A DNA stretch of 64,000 bases, taken from the NCBI GenBank assembly GCA_012295275.1, contig CM022665.1, positions 31,238,957-31,302,956 on the forward strand, read 5' to 3'. The stretch is from Chrysomallon squamiferum (Eukaryota; Mollusca; Gastropoda; Neomphalida; Peltospiridae). The position numbers were made by a program, and so were the translations under genes. Positions 1 to 20,600 of the stretch are shown here, piece after piece (position 1 is the stretch's first letter; the number at the start of each line of letters is the position of its first letter). The notes beneath the pieces are model-generated. The model had not been told where the DNA came from, made no database searches, and worked only from the letters and a program-made list of their open reading frames with translations.

Positions 1-174
1 AGAGCAGAATTTGTGTCAGACACAAACTTCAACTGGAGGACAGAATCTCTGCTAGCAAGCCTGACAATTCCACTACAAGTGATCAATTATGAAGAGCTTC
101 TGGCCCTGAAGGCAGTCGATCGATACAGAGAACACTACAGGTACACAGAACACTCCTTCAAGCTTCACATTTAA
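1..174 (+). CDS. C-terminal end of an unrecognised protein (partial)
   Basis: Frame 1 is open from the first base for 57 codons and ends at TAA 172-174. The peptide starts RAEFVSDTNFNW and ends YRYTEHSFKLHI. Its base composition is clearly richer in G and C than the following spacer, which is why I think it is coding. I do not recognise the family. There is no membrane segment or low complexity; it is a mixed, soluble-looking C-terminus. The true exon could begin at an internal acceptor such as the AG at about 47-48, so the N-terminal part of the reading is less certain. A possible AATAAA lies at 206-211, 32 bases after the stop, which would fit the 3' end of a gene. Confidence 0.5.
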   Translation, partial: RAEFVSDTNFNWRTESLLASLTIPLQVINYEELLALKAVDRYREHYRYTEHSFKLHI

Positions 175-2089
175 TCACTTCCTACAATCAATTTCCAGGA
201 ATCAAAATAAACAAGACAGAAAACAAAAAAGCACTAAAAAATAACACAAAGAGTCCAAAACAATACCTTTAGCAATTGGCACAAATCAAAATGTTGTCTA
301 CAGAAGCCTGAATTACTGTGTGTATATGTCGCAGTTTCGAAAAGAGTACTGCATTCTTGTTAGGTGTCATGATGTTACAGAATAAAGAAATCAATACATC
401 TAGATGATGTGTCAAATGGATCAGGATGGCAGACATTTAATAAAAGATTTTTAATAGTGGTTCTGCCATTGAAATAATTTCAGTATGTGATTGAATAAAA
501 ACAATTGGTCATCATATGAAATGTCATTAATTTGTAAATCTTTACACCTTAGGACAGAAAAATTCTGATGATGATTAAAAATACAGAAGTGTATGGAAAT
601 GTTTTGGTATATTCCAGCTGTATCTTTCTTTATCTTTGTTTTATGTAAAATAAAAAAAATATTGTACACAATTATGAGTAAAGTGTACATCAGATATGTT
701 TCTAAATACTTATGTATTCTTACTATAATAATAATAATCATAATCGTTATCATCATGATCACCATCATACACAAACAATAATACATTTTTAATCCATTAA
801 AATGATAATTAGTTTAACATGGAAATGTATTAGTTTGTTTCTACATTCTGATATAATGGGTTTATGTGTAGTTACCATAACTAAATAATAATAATATACA
901 CAATACACTCACTTATTAAATTTATCTTAAAGATGTAAACAATTTAACCTGGAATGGTGTCAGTCTGATTTTAAATTCAGGGTTTAAGTGCATTGAGTCA
1001 AAATAAATTAAATATCCTGAGTGACATTTAAAATAATTTTATTGACCACTGGCACAAATACATTTAACCCACATAACTGTTTTTTAAATTTAATTATCTT
1101 TACCCAAAGTTAAGGATTTAAGAAGGTTTTTCAAAAAAAATTCTGAAGGAAAAAAATGTTTTCCTTTAAACCATTTCTATTTTAAAATGAAGAATTTATT
1201 ATTCCAGTAACCACATTAAATATATACACTTTTTTTAATACACTTTCTTATTATTTCAAAAGAATGTATTATTAATGAGGTAGAACTAACAACACACAAG
1301 ACTGCAATTAACCCTGATGACAATTAACCAATATTTATATTAATTTTAAGAATACTTCTGCAATCAATGCCATCATTAGTACTAAGAAGCAAAAAGATTT
1401 TAAAAAATGGAAAATGAACATAAAAATAAGATTAAAAATTAAAATGGGGAAAAAAATTCTATCACTTGAATAAATTAGTCTGATTTGGCCATTTTCACCC
1501 AGAGTGACCTCAATGGGTGGGATAAAAGAATATGGCTTGTATGGACATTAACAGACAAATGGATAACACTTAGTAATGTTATGGCTAGTAGCTTCTCACC
1601 AAAATTCCACCAGTAGAACAGAGAATGCAATCAATATATCCATGGAAACACAGACGTCATTCGACTTACAGTAGAGAAACATCCATAAATAGAAAAGAAA
1701 TTATTTCAATACTAAACAGGTTTATGTCCCTGCAATTATGTGTAAAGCAATTACATGGTCTTTTGTTTTCTGTATGAAGCAAATCCAGTGATAATTTCCT
1801 GAAAACTGCAGAGCAGTCTATCAGCTGAAAATAAATAGTCTTGGAATGTCTAATATAAGTAATTATGTGTTATTTTAAAATGGAAAAAATAGACAAATCT
1901 GATCAAAAACTGAAGGAAAAAGAGTTCAACAATATCAAAATAATTTCCATTTTTTTCAGATTGATACTAATGCAAAGAAATACACTCTTAAATAAAACTA
2001 AATCTAACAAAATCTAAAAACAAATATATGTTCAAACATAATTATATATAATGTCTAACAAGTAACTTATATCAATATGACCAATCACA

Positions 2090-2244
2090 CACTTACACAA
2101 ACACATAAAATTTAGATAAAAACACATACATGTACAAAGACATATAAATTTATATAAAAACACATACATATAAACATATAAATTTGTAAAAAAGCACAAA
2201 CACACATACATACATATACACACACATACATACAAATTTATAAA

Positions 2245-2297
<53 letters not shown>

Positions 2298-2520
2298 CAC
2301 ATACAAATTTATGAAAAATACATATTCATACACATACAAATACAAACCGACACACACATAAATAAACACATACACTTTCAAAACCTAGAACAGGACACAC
2401 ATACAATACAAATATTATTATTCATATACATACTATTATATATTTACAGATATATTCAAACGCACAAGTCTAGAAAAAACAACAGACATACACACACATA
2501 CATACAGACACACATAAACA
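2090..2520. repeat. ACAT/CA-rich microsatellite with (AT)n core
   Basis: Imperfect ACAC and ACATAC tracts surround a pure (AT)n run at about 2251-2292. Confidence 0.85.
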
Positions 2521-5500
2521 CACACTAAATTAATCTGTTTTTGTACACTGTTCTCTAAACTGATGTGTTTACCAAAGAGCAAATTCAATAAAATGCATTA
2601 TTTATTATTCAAAACTCCAGAGAATGTCAGATTTAGCAGAGCATAACACATAACTGTATATAATTACACTGACTACCTCACAATACCACAAATCAAGCAT
2701 AGAATTGCTGTCTGTGACAATATACTTTCAAAAACACAAATCAACAAAATCTAGTGCCAGTCATTATAATAAAATCATAAAATCAATATATAATTTTGAA
2801 TATTACTATTATTGTAATCATTGCAAGTGTGTTTCTCTTTTTTGTGTGTGTGAGTGTGTGTGTGTGTTGGATTGGAACAAAGTTTGTAGTATTTGATCAC
2901 ATGATTTCATTTCACTTGTGACTGACATTTAGACATTTAGACATATTTTGAAAAGTGAAAAAAAAATGGCACATATGTAATTGAAGAAATTTTATGTCTA
3001 AAAAGACCTATGAACTTATGTTCCAACCTAGTATGTTTGTATAGAGGTGTGCACGTATATGTTTCTGTTGAAATACACAAATACAGACATGTAAATAAAA
3101 GTAACAACTTTGTACCTAATTTGGTATAATATGAAAGGAGCCATCTAAAAATATATTATTCCTAGGACCCGTTTCTTTAGAATTACACTACACTGTTGAC
3201 AAACACACCAAAGTTCAGTGCAAATTCAAAGTCAAGAACTCACGAGATAATTAATATTAATTAATATCACAAAACTGAATATGTTTGGTAGAATATATAA
3301 AACCAAAAATAAATGAACATCCTGGAACCACTGGATGCTAAAATGGACAAACATTTTTTTATGTAATATTTTTCCTAACACACACACACATTCTTAACGC
3401 AACAATGTAAACTGATTCTGATTGTTAAGTAAATAAAACATTTTCTAGATCACAAATGAATATTACACAAACTGAGACAAATGTTAAGAACAAATTACCA
3501 TAATTCTGTAAGGATTAATAAAACTGCAAATTTAAATTGTTATTTCTGGCAAGGGTTATACAAATATAATGAAAATCAATGATTATAGATGAAGTCATTT
3601 AAGTGATACTGACATGCATAAAACTAAAATTTTATATTTCAGTTTTCTAATTTGAATTCTTAAAAAGCACGTAATGACAACCATAATTATTCAGAGAAAT
3701 AGAAAGTTTTTGTAATAAACATAAAAGTACAGTTTTAATTTACTATTTATTGTAAAGTATTTGTACAAACTATCCAATGAAAATACTGAAAAGCAAATTA
3801 CTGTAGACAGAATAAGGATAAATATGTGTTACATGAAATATTTTATTTATAATAAATATTAGGTGTTAAAAAAAATTGTCTCGTTATGTTTCCTCATTAT
3901 TTGTATTATAATGATATGAAAAAGAAAACTTGTTGCCTCCACAACTTGATCTTTTATATTACATTCTAACCTTCCAGGAAAGCATATACCATGGTTTTTG
4001 ATAAACTAGATGTGGAGCATTAACTGGAAGAGGAAATAACCCTAGGTGCTAAGAGTGGATCATGAAAAATAACAAAATAGAGACAGACACTGTAAATTTT
4101 TCATTTTTACAAAATATCATTTGGTGAGGATGAATTGCATAAATATAAATTTGTTTCAGTTTTATTTGTATTATTAACTTATTCAGTGTTTTTATCTGAC
4201 TCTGAATACAGCTGCAACATTTGTTTCAGTCAACAAGAGAGAGACCTAGATATATTCCTATTGTTTTGGAGTTTTTAAAAGCAACTGACATTATACAGGG
4301 TAATTAATAAATCAATAGACAGATCCCTACAGATTATACTGAGTGCACTGAGGAAAACAGTAATTTTATTAAGTGTAACCAAAGTAACCGTGGAAGGCAT
4401 ATATTGGAATAATATGCTACCAGTTTAGTCTTTTTAGAGATTAATATATATCTGTATAATAAAATAAATAGTATTAGTTAATATTTGTTTATTCTAATTA
4501 CTATCATTTATGGTTTGAGTCTGTTTTATAAATAATTATTTTTTATAAATATTACATTTCATTATTTAAAATAGTACTATAAAGTGTAATATGAAAATAA
4601 TTATGTTTCTGTTAAATGAGCTGTATTAAGACATGCACACACAAACAAAAAAACCACATACATACATACACATATTCAGCTTATACTTCCACACACACAC
4701 ATACATTTATCACAGATTTAGTCAGTCTAGTATGTCAAAAGTTTATTTTATTTTACTGTGATAAAATACATATATAAAATACACACAAACATACACTTGC
4801 ACATAGATGGAGACTGTCACATATATGATGAAAATACTCTCTCAATAGAGCCACTATGGGACTGTGATTAGATGTCTTTGTTTATTAAGTGGTCACATTA
4901 GTGAAATGTTAGTTGTCTGCTGGCTCTAAGTAATCCCATAATCATGATATGTTCCAGTCTATTTGGAAACAAATCCCATAGTATCTAGTTTGGAAAACAG
5001 TTTAGCAGCATATGTTGATAAACAAAAGAGTTCTACAAAATTTTGATGAAGATTTTTTTTTATAATGTCACTAGCCATATTCTATCTAGTGATAAAAGAA
5101 AAATGGCAAAATCCAAAATAATTTATTAACAAATGTTTGTCTGAATTTGGTAAGTAATATGTCTTTGTTCTCCTGTTTTTGGTCACCAATTTAATTAAGC
5201 TTTAAACTTCTGCTGAAACAATGCAGACTTTCTGGCTAAAATCTTTAATTGTTCTTAGTTACTTGGACAGAAATAAAGTAATTGGATTCTGTATGGTAAT
5301 TACTAGGACAAAAATATATAAATGGCTTCAGTATGATAATCATCTGCCTCATGCTAGCTTAAAATACATATCAACTTTAGTAAATCAAATCTTTGGTTAA
5401 AAAAAGAAAAAGATAGCAGGCTGTACTTTTCATAGTTAATTTAGTCATATTAGTGTTTTCTTTAGATTGTTTCCCTTTCCAGATAATGACCCCAAAAAAT

Positions 5501-7884
5501 TAACAAATGATGTCCATGGTGGGTGGAAAGAAAAGGTACTTTGTTGCTAATTATTAAGAATTGCCCATAGAGTGATATCAGTCAGTTTCCTTTTATATAT
5601 CATCATACAATATATGTGTGTTTGTGTAATTGTATATATATATATATGCATGTTTTTATCTGTATATTATGTATGTATTTTTACATGTATGTCTTTGTCT
5701 TTGTATGTATACATGTATAAATATATGTGTTTGTATATGTAAGTATATATGTGTGTCTCTGGGTGTATTTGTACATGTGTATGTGTACTCTGACATATCC
5801 CAAGCATTTTGTAAATTTCATGCCAATATACTCTGTATTATAAAACTTCTCCATGCAAATTCTCTTAACTACACAAACAGATTCAAAGATATCAGTTTAA
5901 TATTTTATTTTACAACTCATAGTTAGAATAACACTGAGGCCACAAATATTAAAGATCTAAATGTTGTCACTACAGTGCAGCTGTCATCTAGCTTTCTGAA
6001 TTTTATCTTTAACAATATCTTAGAAAACAAAGGCAAAACCAAATTTCTGATTTTTAAAGGCAGAACTGGATATATTATAATCATGCTAAATGATCAGAAT
6101 ATTTTTTATATAAAAACATTTATTTATTTAAATAAAATCCACCCATCCTGCTTAGAAGCAAAAGGTTCATCTTAATTCAGTAAAAAGTTGGATCACTTAT
6201 GGAAGATTTGTTTGGGTGTGTGCACTTCATTTTTGAAAGACACAAAAATATTAATTTTGTTAATTAAAATGCTTCTGTTATGTGTCTATATGTTTATAAC
6301 TGCACTGGGACACAGCAGAATGCAAAAAAAATATTTCTTTTATAAGATTATTAAACAGTACATTTCATTATATATAAATAATATTGCTGAGTTTTATATA
6401 TTAAAACCAATATTCCTTAAAAATAAAACAGATAACCCGTGATAATGATGAAAGCTAATGTTTTCAGTTTATTTTGACAACATTTCATACATAGTCCAGA
6501 AAACAAGTTTGTACAAAATATTTTTACCACATACTCAGTCTATCAGGGATTTTTTACATTTCTGTTTACTATAAAAGGACAATGTATTAAAATTAAAAAT
6601 AAATAAATAAAAAGGAAATATAAAAAATAATGTCAGCTTTTATGGAGCTACAAACACTTTTTATTTTATATCAACTTTATAATTAGCAAACACTAATAGT
6701 CTGAAAACAAACAATATAATGATCTAGAAGTTTCATTAAAGTACATTTTAAACATTATTTTGATAAAATTATGAATTCTTTATTATTTTTACTATACATG
6801 TACAGACAGAGTGCAAGTAACAGCAGCACACTTTATTAAAGTCTACCCAGTTCACACATACATGTCAAATCAAAGTAAAACATAAACTGAGGGTTTACAT
6901 TAATACTGAAATTATCCATATTTTATTTGTTAAACATAATATGCTCTGGTTCAGAACTAAAAGTATTTGTTAATGCAAAATAAATAAATAAAGTAATAAA
7001 TAAAGTAAAAGAAAAAGAAAATAGAGTAAACGTCTTAATTTCTGATACTTACTCACAGAAAACACTAATGCAATTTATTTATTTTATTTTGTTTTGATTT
7101 TTTATTACTAATGCAATCTACTAACCCATGTCAAGTATCAAACTAGTGCTATATAATTACAAATTATATATTTGTTATATAGATCCAACTATTTTGTTTA
7201 TAATTATAAATTAAATAATGAAAAGTATTAAAATGTCCAAACTGGCTAAGACTTTGCCAGCTGTCAAATTCATGTTGGATATAAAATTAATGTATATATT
7301 ATAATTCAAGGATACCTATTTTACATAGTCAAACGCCGTTACTTCATTAATTATTATTTATTTTTATTATTTTGCCACAACGTCACTGGACATTGTTTTA
7401 ACCATTTTTAAACGTATAAAATACAATAAGTAAATAAAACGTACACTTCGCAAATACTGGAAGGTCCGAAGTAAAGGTTATTCAAGCATGTGATGTGCGT
7501 CCGAAATTAGGACGGTTTACCCTGTATAAAATAATGTATTAACAAAAACGTTTATAAAATTTAGTGTAATCTATGTAAGTTTTACCTTTATATGTCAGCA
7601 AATTGCACTTCTTTCAGCTTAAAAAATGAATAGCAACATCTATTATTTTATTTGGTATTAAAAATAATAATATTAATAATAATAAAAAAAAAAACAACAA
7701 CAACATAGAATTGTTTACGTTTTAAAGTAAAAAAGAAAAGTATTTAGAGTACGTTCCCTTTATATAAACATACAAATTTAAAAATTAGCAGCCATGTGGA
7801 TCAGGATTTTAAAACATATTGCCTAATTTGTTTATTTTTTTACAAATAGCATTTATTTTTATTCCATTTGAATATCTGATCAGT

Positions 7885-7886
<2 letters not shown>

Positions 7887-7918
<32 letters not shown>

Positions 7919-7962
7919 TATATACACACACACACGTGTGTGTGTGTGTGTGTGTGTGTGTG
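7887..7962. repeat. (TA)n followed by (AC)n(GT)n palindrome
   Basis: A (TA)14 tract at 7887-7914 is followed by (AC)6 at 7924-7935 and (GT)13 at 7936-7962. The AC/GT junction forms a perfect 24-bp inverted repeat (7924-7947). Confidence 0.85.
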
Positions 7963-8992
7963 GCCGGGTGCGTACAGTACCCTCACACAAAATCTACACA
8001 AGTTCGATTTCGATTACATTTTTATTTCCTCTGCCCGTTTATATACCATGATATACATTTTACCATATATCCTTATAAAAGTACAGTAATTATATGCAGA
8101 TAATTGGCTCAAACGTCTTTCTGACTTCCCAGATATTCGCTGTTCTCTCTTTCACCACAGTGGCAGACCATTGTTGTCCAAGGTTCCTTAAGAAAGCAGC
8201 ATGAAAGTGTTTACCATAGTTTAATGTCTCACGTGTTTTGGAGGAATTTCCCAAGTACTTTACGTTTAAACAAGGAGAAATAAACCTCACACGTCAGTGG
8301 TGTTTATCTATCTTTAGATTGTGCTTTTAGTTCAGTCCCTCACAAATATATATAATACATTTATTAAACCTGTAACAACACTATTAATAATAATGGTAAT
8401 TATTATTTATTAACAGCAGACAACATACGTTAGTAATAGTTAATCACTTTCTTTATTATTACATGGTGAACTGTACTGAATTTATACATTATACATGATA
8501 AATAAATAAATAATACAAATAAGAAAATCACTCAGGAAAACACATAAAAGCACATCATTGTACATTGTGGTAGGTCCTTTTACATGAAAAAAGGATGCAG
8601 ATAGCCTGCAGAAATGCAAATATAATTTAGTAATCAAGAATTCATGTTCATCAATAATAATACATAATACATTTAACGGATTCTCGTGTACAGAATCACT
8701 TGACCAGTACGAACATGCTCGCTCATATACACTCCCTTTTAATTAATCAAACAAATGTCCCGCAGCGTCATCAGGTTTGTATACAATTGTTATTCATAAT
8801 GAATATTCATTGTTTTATAAATTTAGTAACAGCAGCTCGTGGCAACATCTGCAATTATAATACAAATCCTTCTCCACCCACCAGTCCAGCTTTTCGAAAA
8901 ACACGAAAGAACCAATCAACATTAAAATTATTTCGTTTTCTCGCCTTCTTTTTAAACTTCTTCAGAACAGGTTAGCGACGGCATTTGTAAGA

Positions 8993-14783
<5,791 letters not shown>

Positions 14784-15340
14784 AAGACTGCAGCCTTTGG
14801 TTTTTGAGTAACTATACAGAAATATGACACAAGAACTAATTGTTGTAGGTTACTAAGAATCTTTAATACTTTTTCTCTTCTAATACTGGACTGCAGTTTG
14901 ATTATTTAATTCCATTACTGATTTTATTTTGGGGATTTGTTTTATCAGTCACCATAGACAATTATTTTGTCAGATCTTTGTAATTTTCTTCACATTAAGA
15001 AATTCTATCATCTTCTCTCTGTTTAATAAGGTTTTTCATTAAATTTCATGTTAATCATTTAGTTGCAATATTTAATCCAGAACAAGTTTTCAAAATTTCT
15101 CTTCCGTTGGTCTTTTTTGTTCTTTCAACATTTGCTGAAATATATTAAATTATGTATGTATAATTTTGAGACATCTTTCATTGACCATAAATTAAAGCAA
15201 TATTTACATAACTTTATATTAAGTTTATTTTAAATTTATTTTAAATGTTAAAATTTTGAGAATGAAATATGATCTGGTACAATGGCATTGTTGATTTTGT
15301 ATAAATCACAAAGTATATTTGCTTTAAATAAACCAAAAAT
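14784..15340 (+). other. Probable ACAT2 3'UTR
   Basis: AT-rich sequence after the thiolase stop. AATAAA at 15327-15332 is a candidate polyadenylation signal, with other A-rich variants upstream. In sequence this AT-rich the hexamer alone is weak evidence. Confidence 0.4.
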
Positions 15341-18300
15341 TAAGTAAAGAATCAACAGAAAACACAACCTGTGATATTTTTATTGGTACGAATTGTGACA
15401 GGGCACACTTTATAAACAACACTTTATAAACATCCAAGACTTTAACAAATATAACTTAAATATAACAATTTGTGACATGGGAGAAAAATGTATTTCATTT
15501 AAAAACAAATAAAATATAGGTGAACTGAAAAACATTTCAAAGTAAATGTGAAAAACAAGAATCAAATAAATTTTATAAGTATTTTAATGGTGTGGGAAGA
15601 AAACTTAAAAATAATTTTGGTATTTACTAAACATATCTGGACTACATATTTCATTATTAAATTTACAGTACAGTCTTTTAATAGAATTGTTTTATATAAT
15701 AAAACAAAGAATCTGCTTCAGATATTTTCAGCAGTTATCTATAGTTAGAAAGACATCATTGATTCTTCTTGACTGACCTTGGATCAAATTCAAAATAAAA
15801 TATTTGTGTTAGAAAAATAGTTTTTGTTATTTATCACTTTAACATCCAGAAGACATTTAAGTATGATTAAAAAAAATTCAAAACATTAGAGTAAAACTAT
15901 AGGAATGATAAAATCATCAATCACTTTATTAAATGTGTTTTAAAAGTAACATTCTGATCACCTTTTTCACACATTTTGGAATTCATTTTCATAATTATTT
16001 TATTTCAAACAACACATTCTACATTTGTAAATATATTATTTTTCAGTATTTTTAAAAATTACAATCCATGATGTATTACATTTAACACTACGTTGCATTA
16101 CAATAGAATTAAAATACAGACAATAAATTTCAGTGTGTTCGTGATTGTGAGAAAGTCAGATTTAAAAAAAAAAAAAAAATTAACAACTGTTTTAAAGTAG
16201 GCAGAAAAACCAGGAATGGCTGTAAAACAAGGCATTTCTTTATACTAGTATATGAAATGTTTCTTTTCTTTTTCAGTCTTTGAGACAGAAAATACATCAG
16301 ATAAAGTATCAAGGAAAATTCAGTTTAACAGGCATATAAAATACATCACCTATTTTTTTATTTTTTTTATTTCTCCCAGATCATGAATATTAATAGTTTT
16401 AAGAGTAACAATATATTTTAATATATTAAAACAATAACTGCAAGAACAATATAACAAAGTTTCTGACAAATATATAAATAAGTTTTATCACTAAATAGCA
16501 GATTATTTATATGCTACTTATTTAATGAGAGTTCATTTATGCTTAAATAAATACAAATTACAAAGAGTACTCATTGAAAATTTTTTCTTATTCTCAGTTA
16601 CATTTTCACCCAGATATATTTCCTATTGAATTTAAAAGTTTTGAAATAGGGGTGTGTACCTTAATTTAAACAATGATAAAACAACAGCCATGTGGCTTTT
16701 GCTTACCATGAAATTACAAGCACTGTAAATGTTCATAATAAAATTAATAATCAAAGAAGTACTTTTCATGTACAGAATTTTAAAAATTTGATAGTTCATA
16801 GATAAATGGGCTACAATTTGCATGGTAGAATGCCCAAATGAGGCAAGATGAGACAATTTGCTTCATGGACAAACACTGAAAAATATTCATTCAGTACAAC
16901 ACCATTTAATGATTCTATAGAAATAAAATCTTAATAAAATGTTGTAGATAAAAATAAGCAATAAGAATATTGTTTGAGTTTTATGGAATGTTACTGAAGA
17001 CCATCTCCTGATGAAACATGAGTTTATAAAAAAAGGTTTAAAAAATAGAAAATTGATGATCATTTATGAATAAAACTTTCCTTGAAACAGAATTTCCATA
17101 CAATGAATGAATACATTTTGAATAGAAATTGATTTTAAAAATATATATATATCATTTATTTTGAAGATGTCACTGAAAATATGATACCAGTATTATTACA
17201 AAAACATTTAATTATTTCTAAGGAAAAAACAAAAAAACTTAGTGGATTTCAGAAAAAAAATACAATTGATAAAGAACTTGTTTGATATAAAATATATCAG
17301 ATACTGATACAGTCACTTCAGATTAAACAAATATCAATAATAAATAACCTTATATTAACATTTCAGCAGTTGGAATGTTTAGTTTTCACATTACAAATGA
17401 AAGCAAGTTTTGTACTTCTGTATTAATAATTTAATAAAATAGTTAAATACAAGTAATTTAAAATTATTTCGATGCTAATAATTAAAAATAATTTTAAAAC
17501 TAGATATTAGCCATTTCATAATATTGAATACAAGTCTTTATTAACCTTTTCATAACACTGATATAATCAAGTTATCTAGTATACAAAATATTTATTGTTT
17601 ACAAATGTTCTATTCATTTTATGATTAAAATGAGCCTATAAAATATGCAAGTATTTGTAGCTTTGTATAATATAATATATATATATGTAGACTAACAAAT
17701 GCAGTTTTGTATTGAAATTTAAATATGAATTAAATAAAGAAAAATAAACAGTCTATAAAACAGTTTACAATTTGAGACATTTCTAAAATTCTATTATAAT
17801 AAATAAAACTAAAAGTGTATTTGAAATAATAATTAGAAAATGAGACATCGACTGTATGTAGGTGAACACCTGAAAATAAATTATTTGTTACTGTATTCAG
17901 CCTTGCCAGATATATTAATAAAAGTTTTACATACTTTGTAAAATTATGGTATTATAAAATTAGCTGAGATGCAGCCTTATTAATCTTTAAAAAAATATGT
18001 TATTTAGCACCATTAAAATAAAATGAATTGTCTGAAGGTATACAAATACATATATAATTATATCACATAACTGTGGGAGTTCTTCCTATTTAAATTAATA
18101 AAAAAAATTTTACTGAAAATTTGTCTTTTAAATTTTATAGTTGGTTTTCAAAGGTACTGTTATGGAATTGACACTGAATTAAAAAAAAATAATGCAAGGC
18201 ACAGGGTCAAAAGTGAGACATTTAAATTGTTTGAAAAATTCAGTCATGTATATATACATATTAAAAGAAAAACAAATTATCTTTCAGTAAAACACTTATT

Positions 18301-20199
18301 TTGTCAATGCAGATGTTTTTAGATTTATAACTAATCAATTTCCTAAGATTAAACTAATAGTTAGTAATGATACTAAAAATTCATGTTTAAACTTGTGACA
18401 ATGTATATCTTTTAAAATAAATCTTTAAGTACAATAATAAAAAGTGATATGATTTAATCTGGTTCACACATTTCACAGCATCACCCACATTGCTTGTAAT
18501 TTGAATCTGCTCTTGGCAGCATTTTAACAAAGGTAGTTATGACAAAAGGCATAAATGGCATATAAAACATTACAATGCAAATTGAGTAGCACGCTGAACA
18601 TTACAACCTGCACCAACAAAAATGTTAATATATTATTAAAAAGCAATAATGCAGATTCTATAGTCATTTAAGGGACATTCTAACCATATGACAATTCACA
18701 TGAGCTTTAGGATCTACAAAATAAAGAACAATCCAAGTCTCATACTCCATAATATCTATAAATATATTACTTAGCTGTTCATAATAGATTATTTTTCTAT
18801 TACATATAAATAAAAAAAAATTACATCTCAAGATTTTAAAAAAGTTATTTGTGTTGTCAAGTTCATAGAAATTCAAATGGACATGACCCAAACTTGATGC
18901 ATTTCAATGTTGTTATTGTCAGATAGGTCTTTATCTGAGTTAGAAATAGATTTTTTTAATTGTTAGTACTCTAATATGACTTGTTTCAGATATTATAACA
19001 GTAGTTCATTTTTCTATGACTGTGTTTTTCAAGTGTTTTGTTATTTAATTATATAACAGATGTACATTATGTCACATGGTGAAAATATCCCTTGAAATCT
19101 TTCACATAACAATTCATCTTTAACATTATTTGCATTATTTTGTACAATAAAGATTTCAAACATATAAACACAAACAAAAATGTTTATCACTTTCATTTTG
19201 TCTGTCATTTTTGAACAAATTTCATCTAAAGTAAAACATACATTGAAAAACAATTACTGAACTTTGTAAAAATTATCAGACTTATGCTATAAATAATAAC
19301 ATAGATCATATTCATTAATTTTATTCATAATTTGTTTTCAACATTTAAGTCAAAATTTTATCTAAAATAATCCCTAATAAAATATTTTTTATGCAAATCC
19401 AAGATGTGCACCTTCACCTAATCTCTGTTCAAGATACATTTAATTCATTGATGGCCTACACTCTTTCTTAAATCCTTGATCTGTGGCTCTGGTCTTAAAC
19501 TAATCAGCCCAAATTTGTTGTTAGTTTTCAAAAAATAAGGTATGCTACATAATATCTGTAATTAATTTCAAATTTACAAAATAAATGACTAACAAATTAG
19601 AATTAAAATTAAAACTATCTAAGGTTTAGTGTGTATGAAACAATAAAATAATATCAAATTTTAATATAAATGTTATTAAAGCATAAACAGTCAGTCTGGT
19701 ATCTACTGATAATATTCAACATTAAAACAAAACATAATTCAGACTGCATTTTGTCTACCTATTAAGCATTATGAAGCCCACCTCTATCATAATAAATGCA
19801 ATTTGTAATAAAACTGTAAACAGTTTTCTCTTTACACACTGATTTTCTATATTTCTACAAAAGAGTGAGAGTATATTGGAATTTTTCTTTTGCATATTTG
19901 TCTGCAGAGTTTACCAAGGAAGATTCCAAAATTGAATTTGTTAACAAAAATCATCTGCAAGCCAGATCTTAACTTTGGTTATTTTGTAAAAAAAAAAAAA
20001 AAAATATCATCCATTTTGTGTGAATTTTGTTGAAATCTTGTTTGAAAACCCTGCACAAAAAACTACACAATTTTTCCAGTTAACAATGAAAAAACAACTG
20101 TCATATGACTTTATGCTTTTCATGATTTTACAAGTTAATCATAATATATAACCAAGAGAGGACTATTTGTTTATAAATTTTTAAACATTGTGACAATAC
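15341..20199. other. Convergent spacer between ACAT2 and MYO6 3' ends
   Basis: AT-rich DNA with no recognisable exon on either strand; frames open for 60-76 codons here have no composition or motif suggesting coding. The right part probably includes the myosin VI 3'UTR (minus strand), whose end I cannot place. Confidence 0.55.
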
Positions 20200-20600
20200 T
20201 TACAACAATAATTGTTGAAATTTACCAATTGTTGAACATCAACAGTATACACAATTGCTGACATTTTCAATATTGTTTAAAAACAACACAGATATACAGC
20301 AATTGTTGAAATTTACAAATCTTGTGGGAAACCCACATATACACACAACCATTGCTGAAATTTTCCAGTGTTTTTTGAAACTGACAGATGCACACAACAA
20401 TTTATCTTTTTTTTTTTTTTTAATTTTAAAGCAATGCATACACACAACAATTGTTGAAATTTATTTTTAAAAAGTTTAGAAGCTAGCAGACATGTACAAC
20501 AATTGCTGAAATTTACCAAATATCTGCATAATTAATACATAAAACAATTGTTGATTTTTACCAATTTTTTAAATTCAACATACAACAATGATTCCAGTGT
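20200..20600. repeat. Degenerate tandem array, unit about 49 bp, 8-9 copies
   Basis: The core AACAATTGTTGAAATTTACC recurs with small changes at about 20211, 20254, 20302, 20351, 20400, 20450, 20502 and 20547, spacing 41-52 bp. The array lies just downstream (minus strand) of the myosin VI stop codon, so it is probably within or beside its 3'UTR. Confidence 0.8.

Larger units (their letters stand above)
175..8992. other. AT-rich intergenic spacer
   Basis: No conserved coding exon was found on either strand. The stretch holds microsatellites (around 2090-2520, 5590-5780 and 7887-7962) and homopolymer runs. The few open frames of 60-110 codons are translations of these simple repeats. The last few hundred bases before 8993 contain more CpG and more balanced composition than the rest, which fits the promoter and 5'UTR of the thiolase gene, but no TSS can be fixed by eye. 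Confidence 0.6.

Noticed and set aside
4292-7528. Inverted pair TATACAGGGTAA / TTACCCTGTATA, like a 3.2-kb mariner-type element with TA flanks
   Set aside because: Similarity stops after 12 bases, there is no transposase trace between, and a 12-base inverted match is expected by chance in 64 kb.
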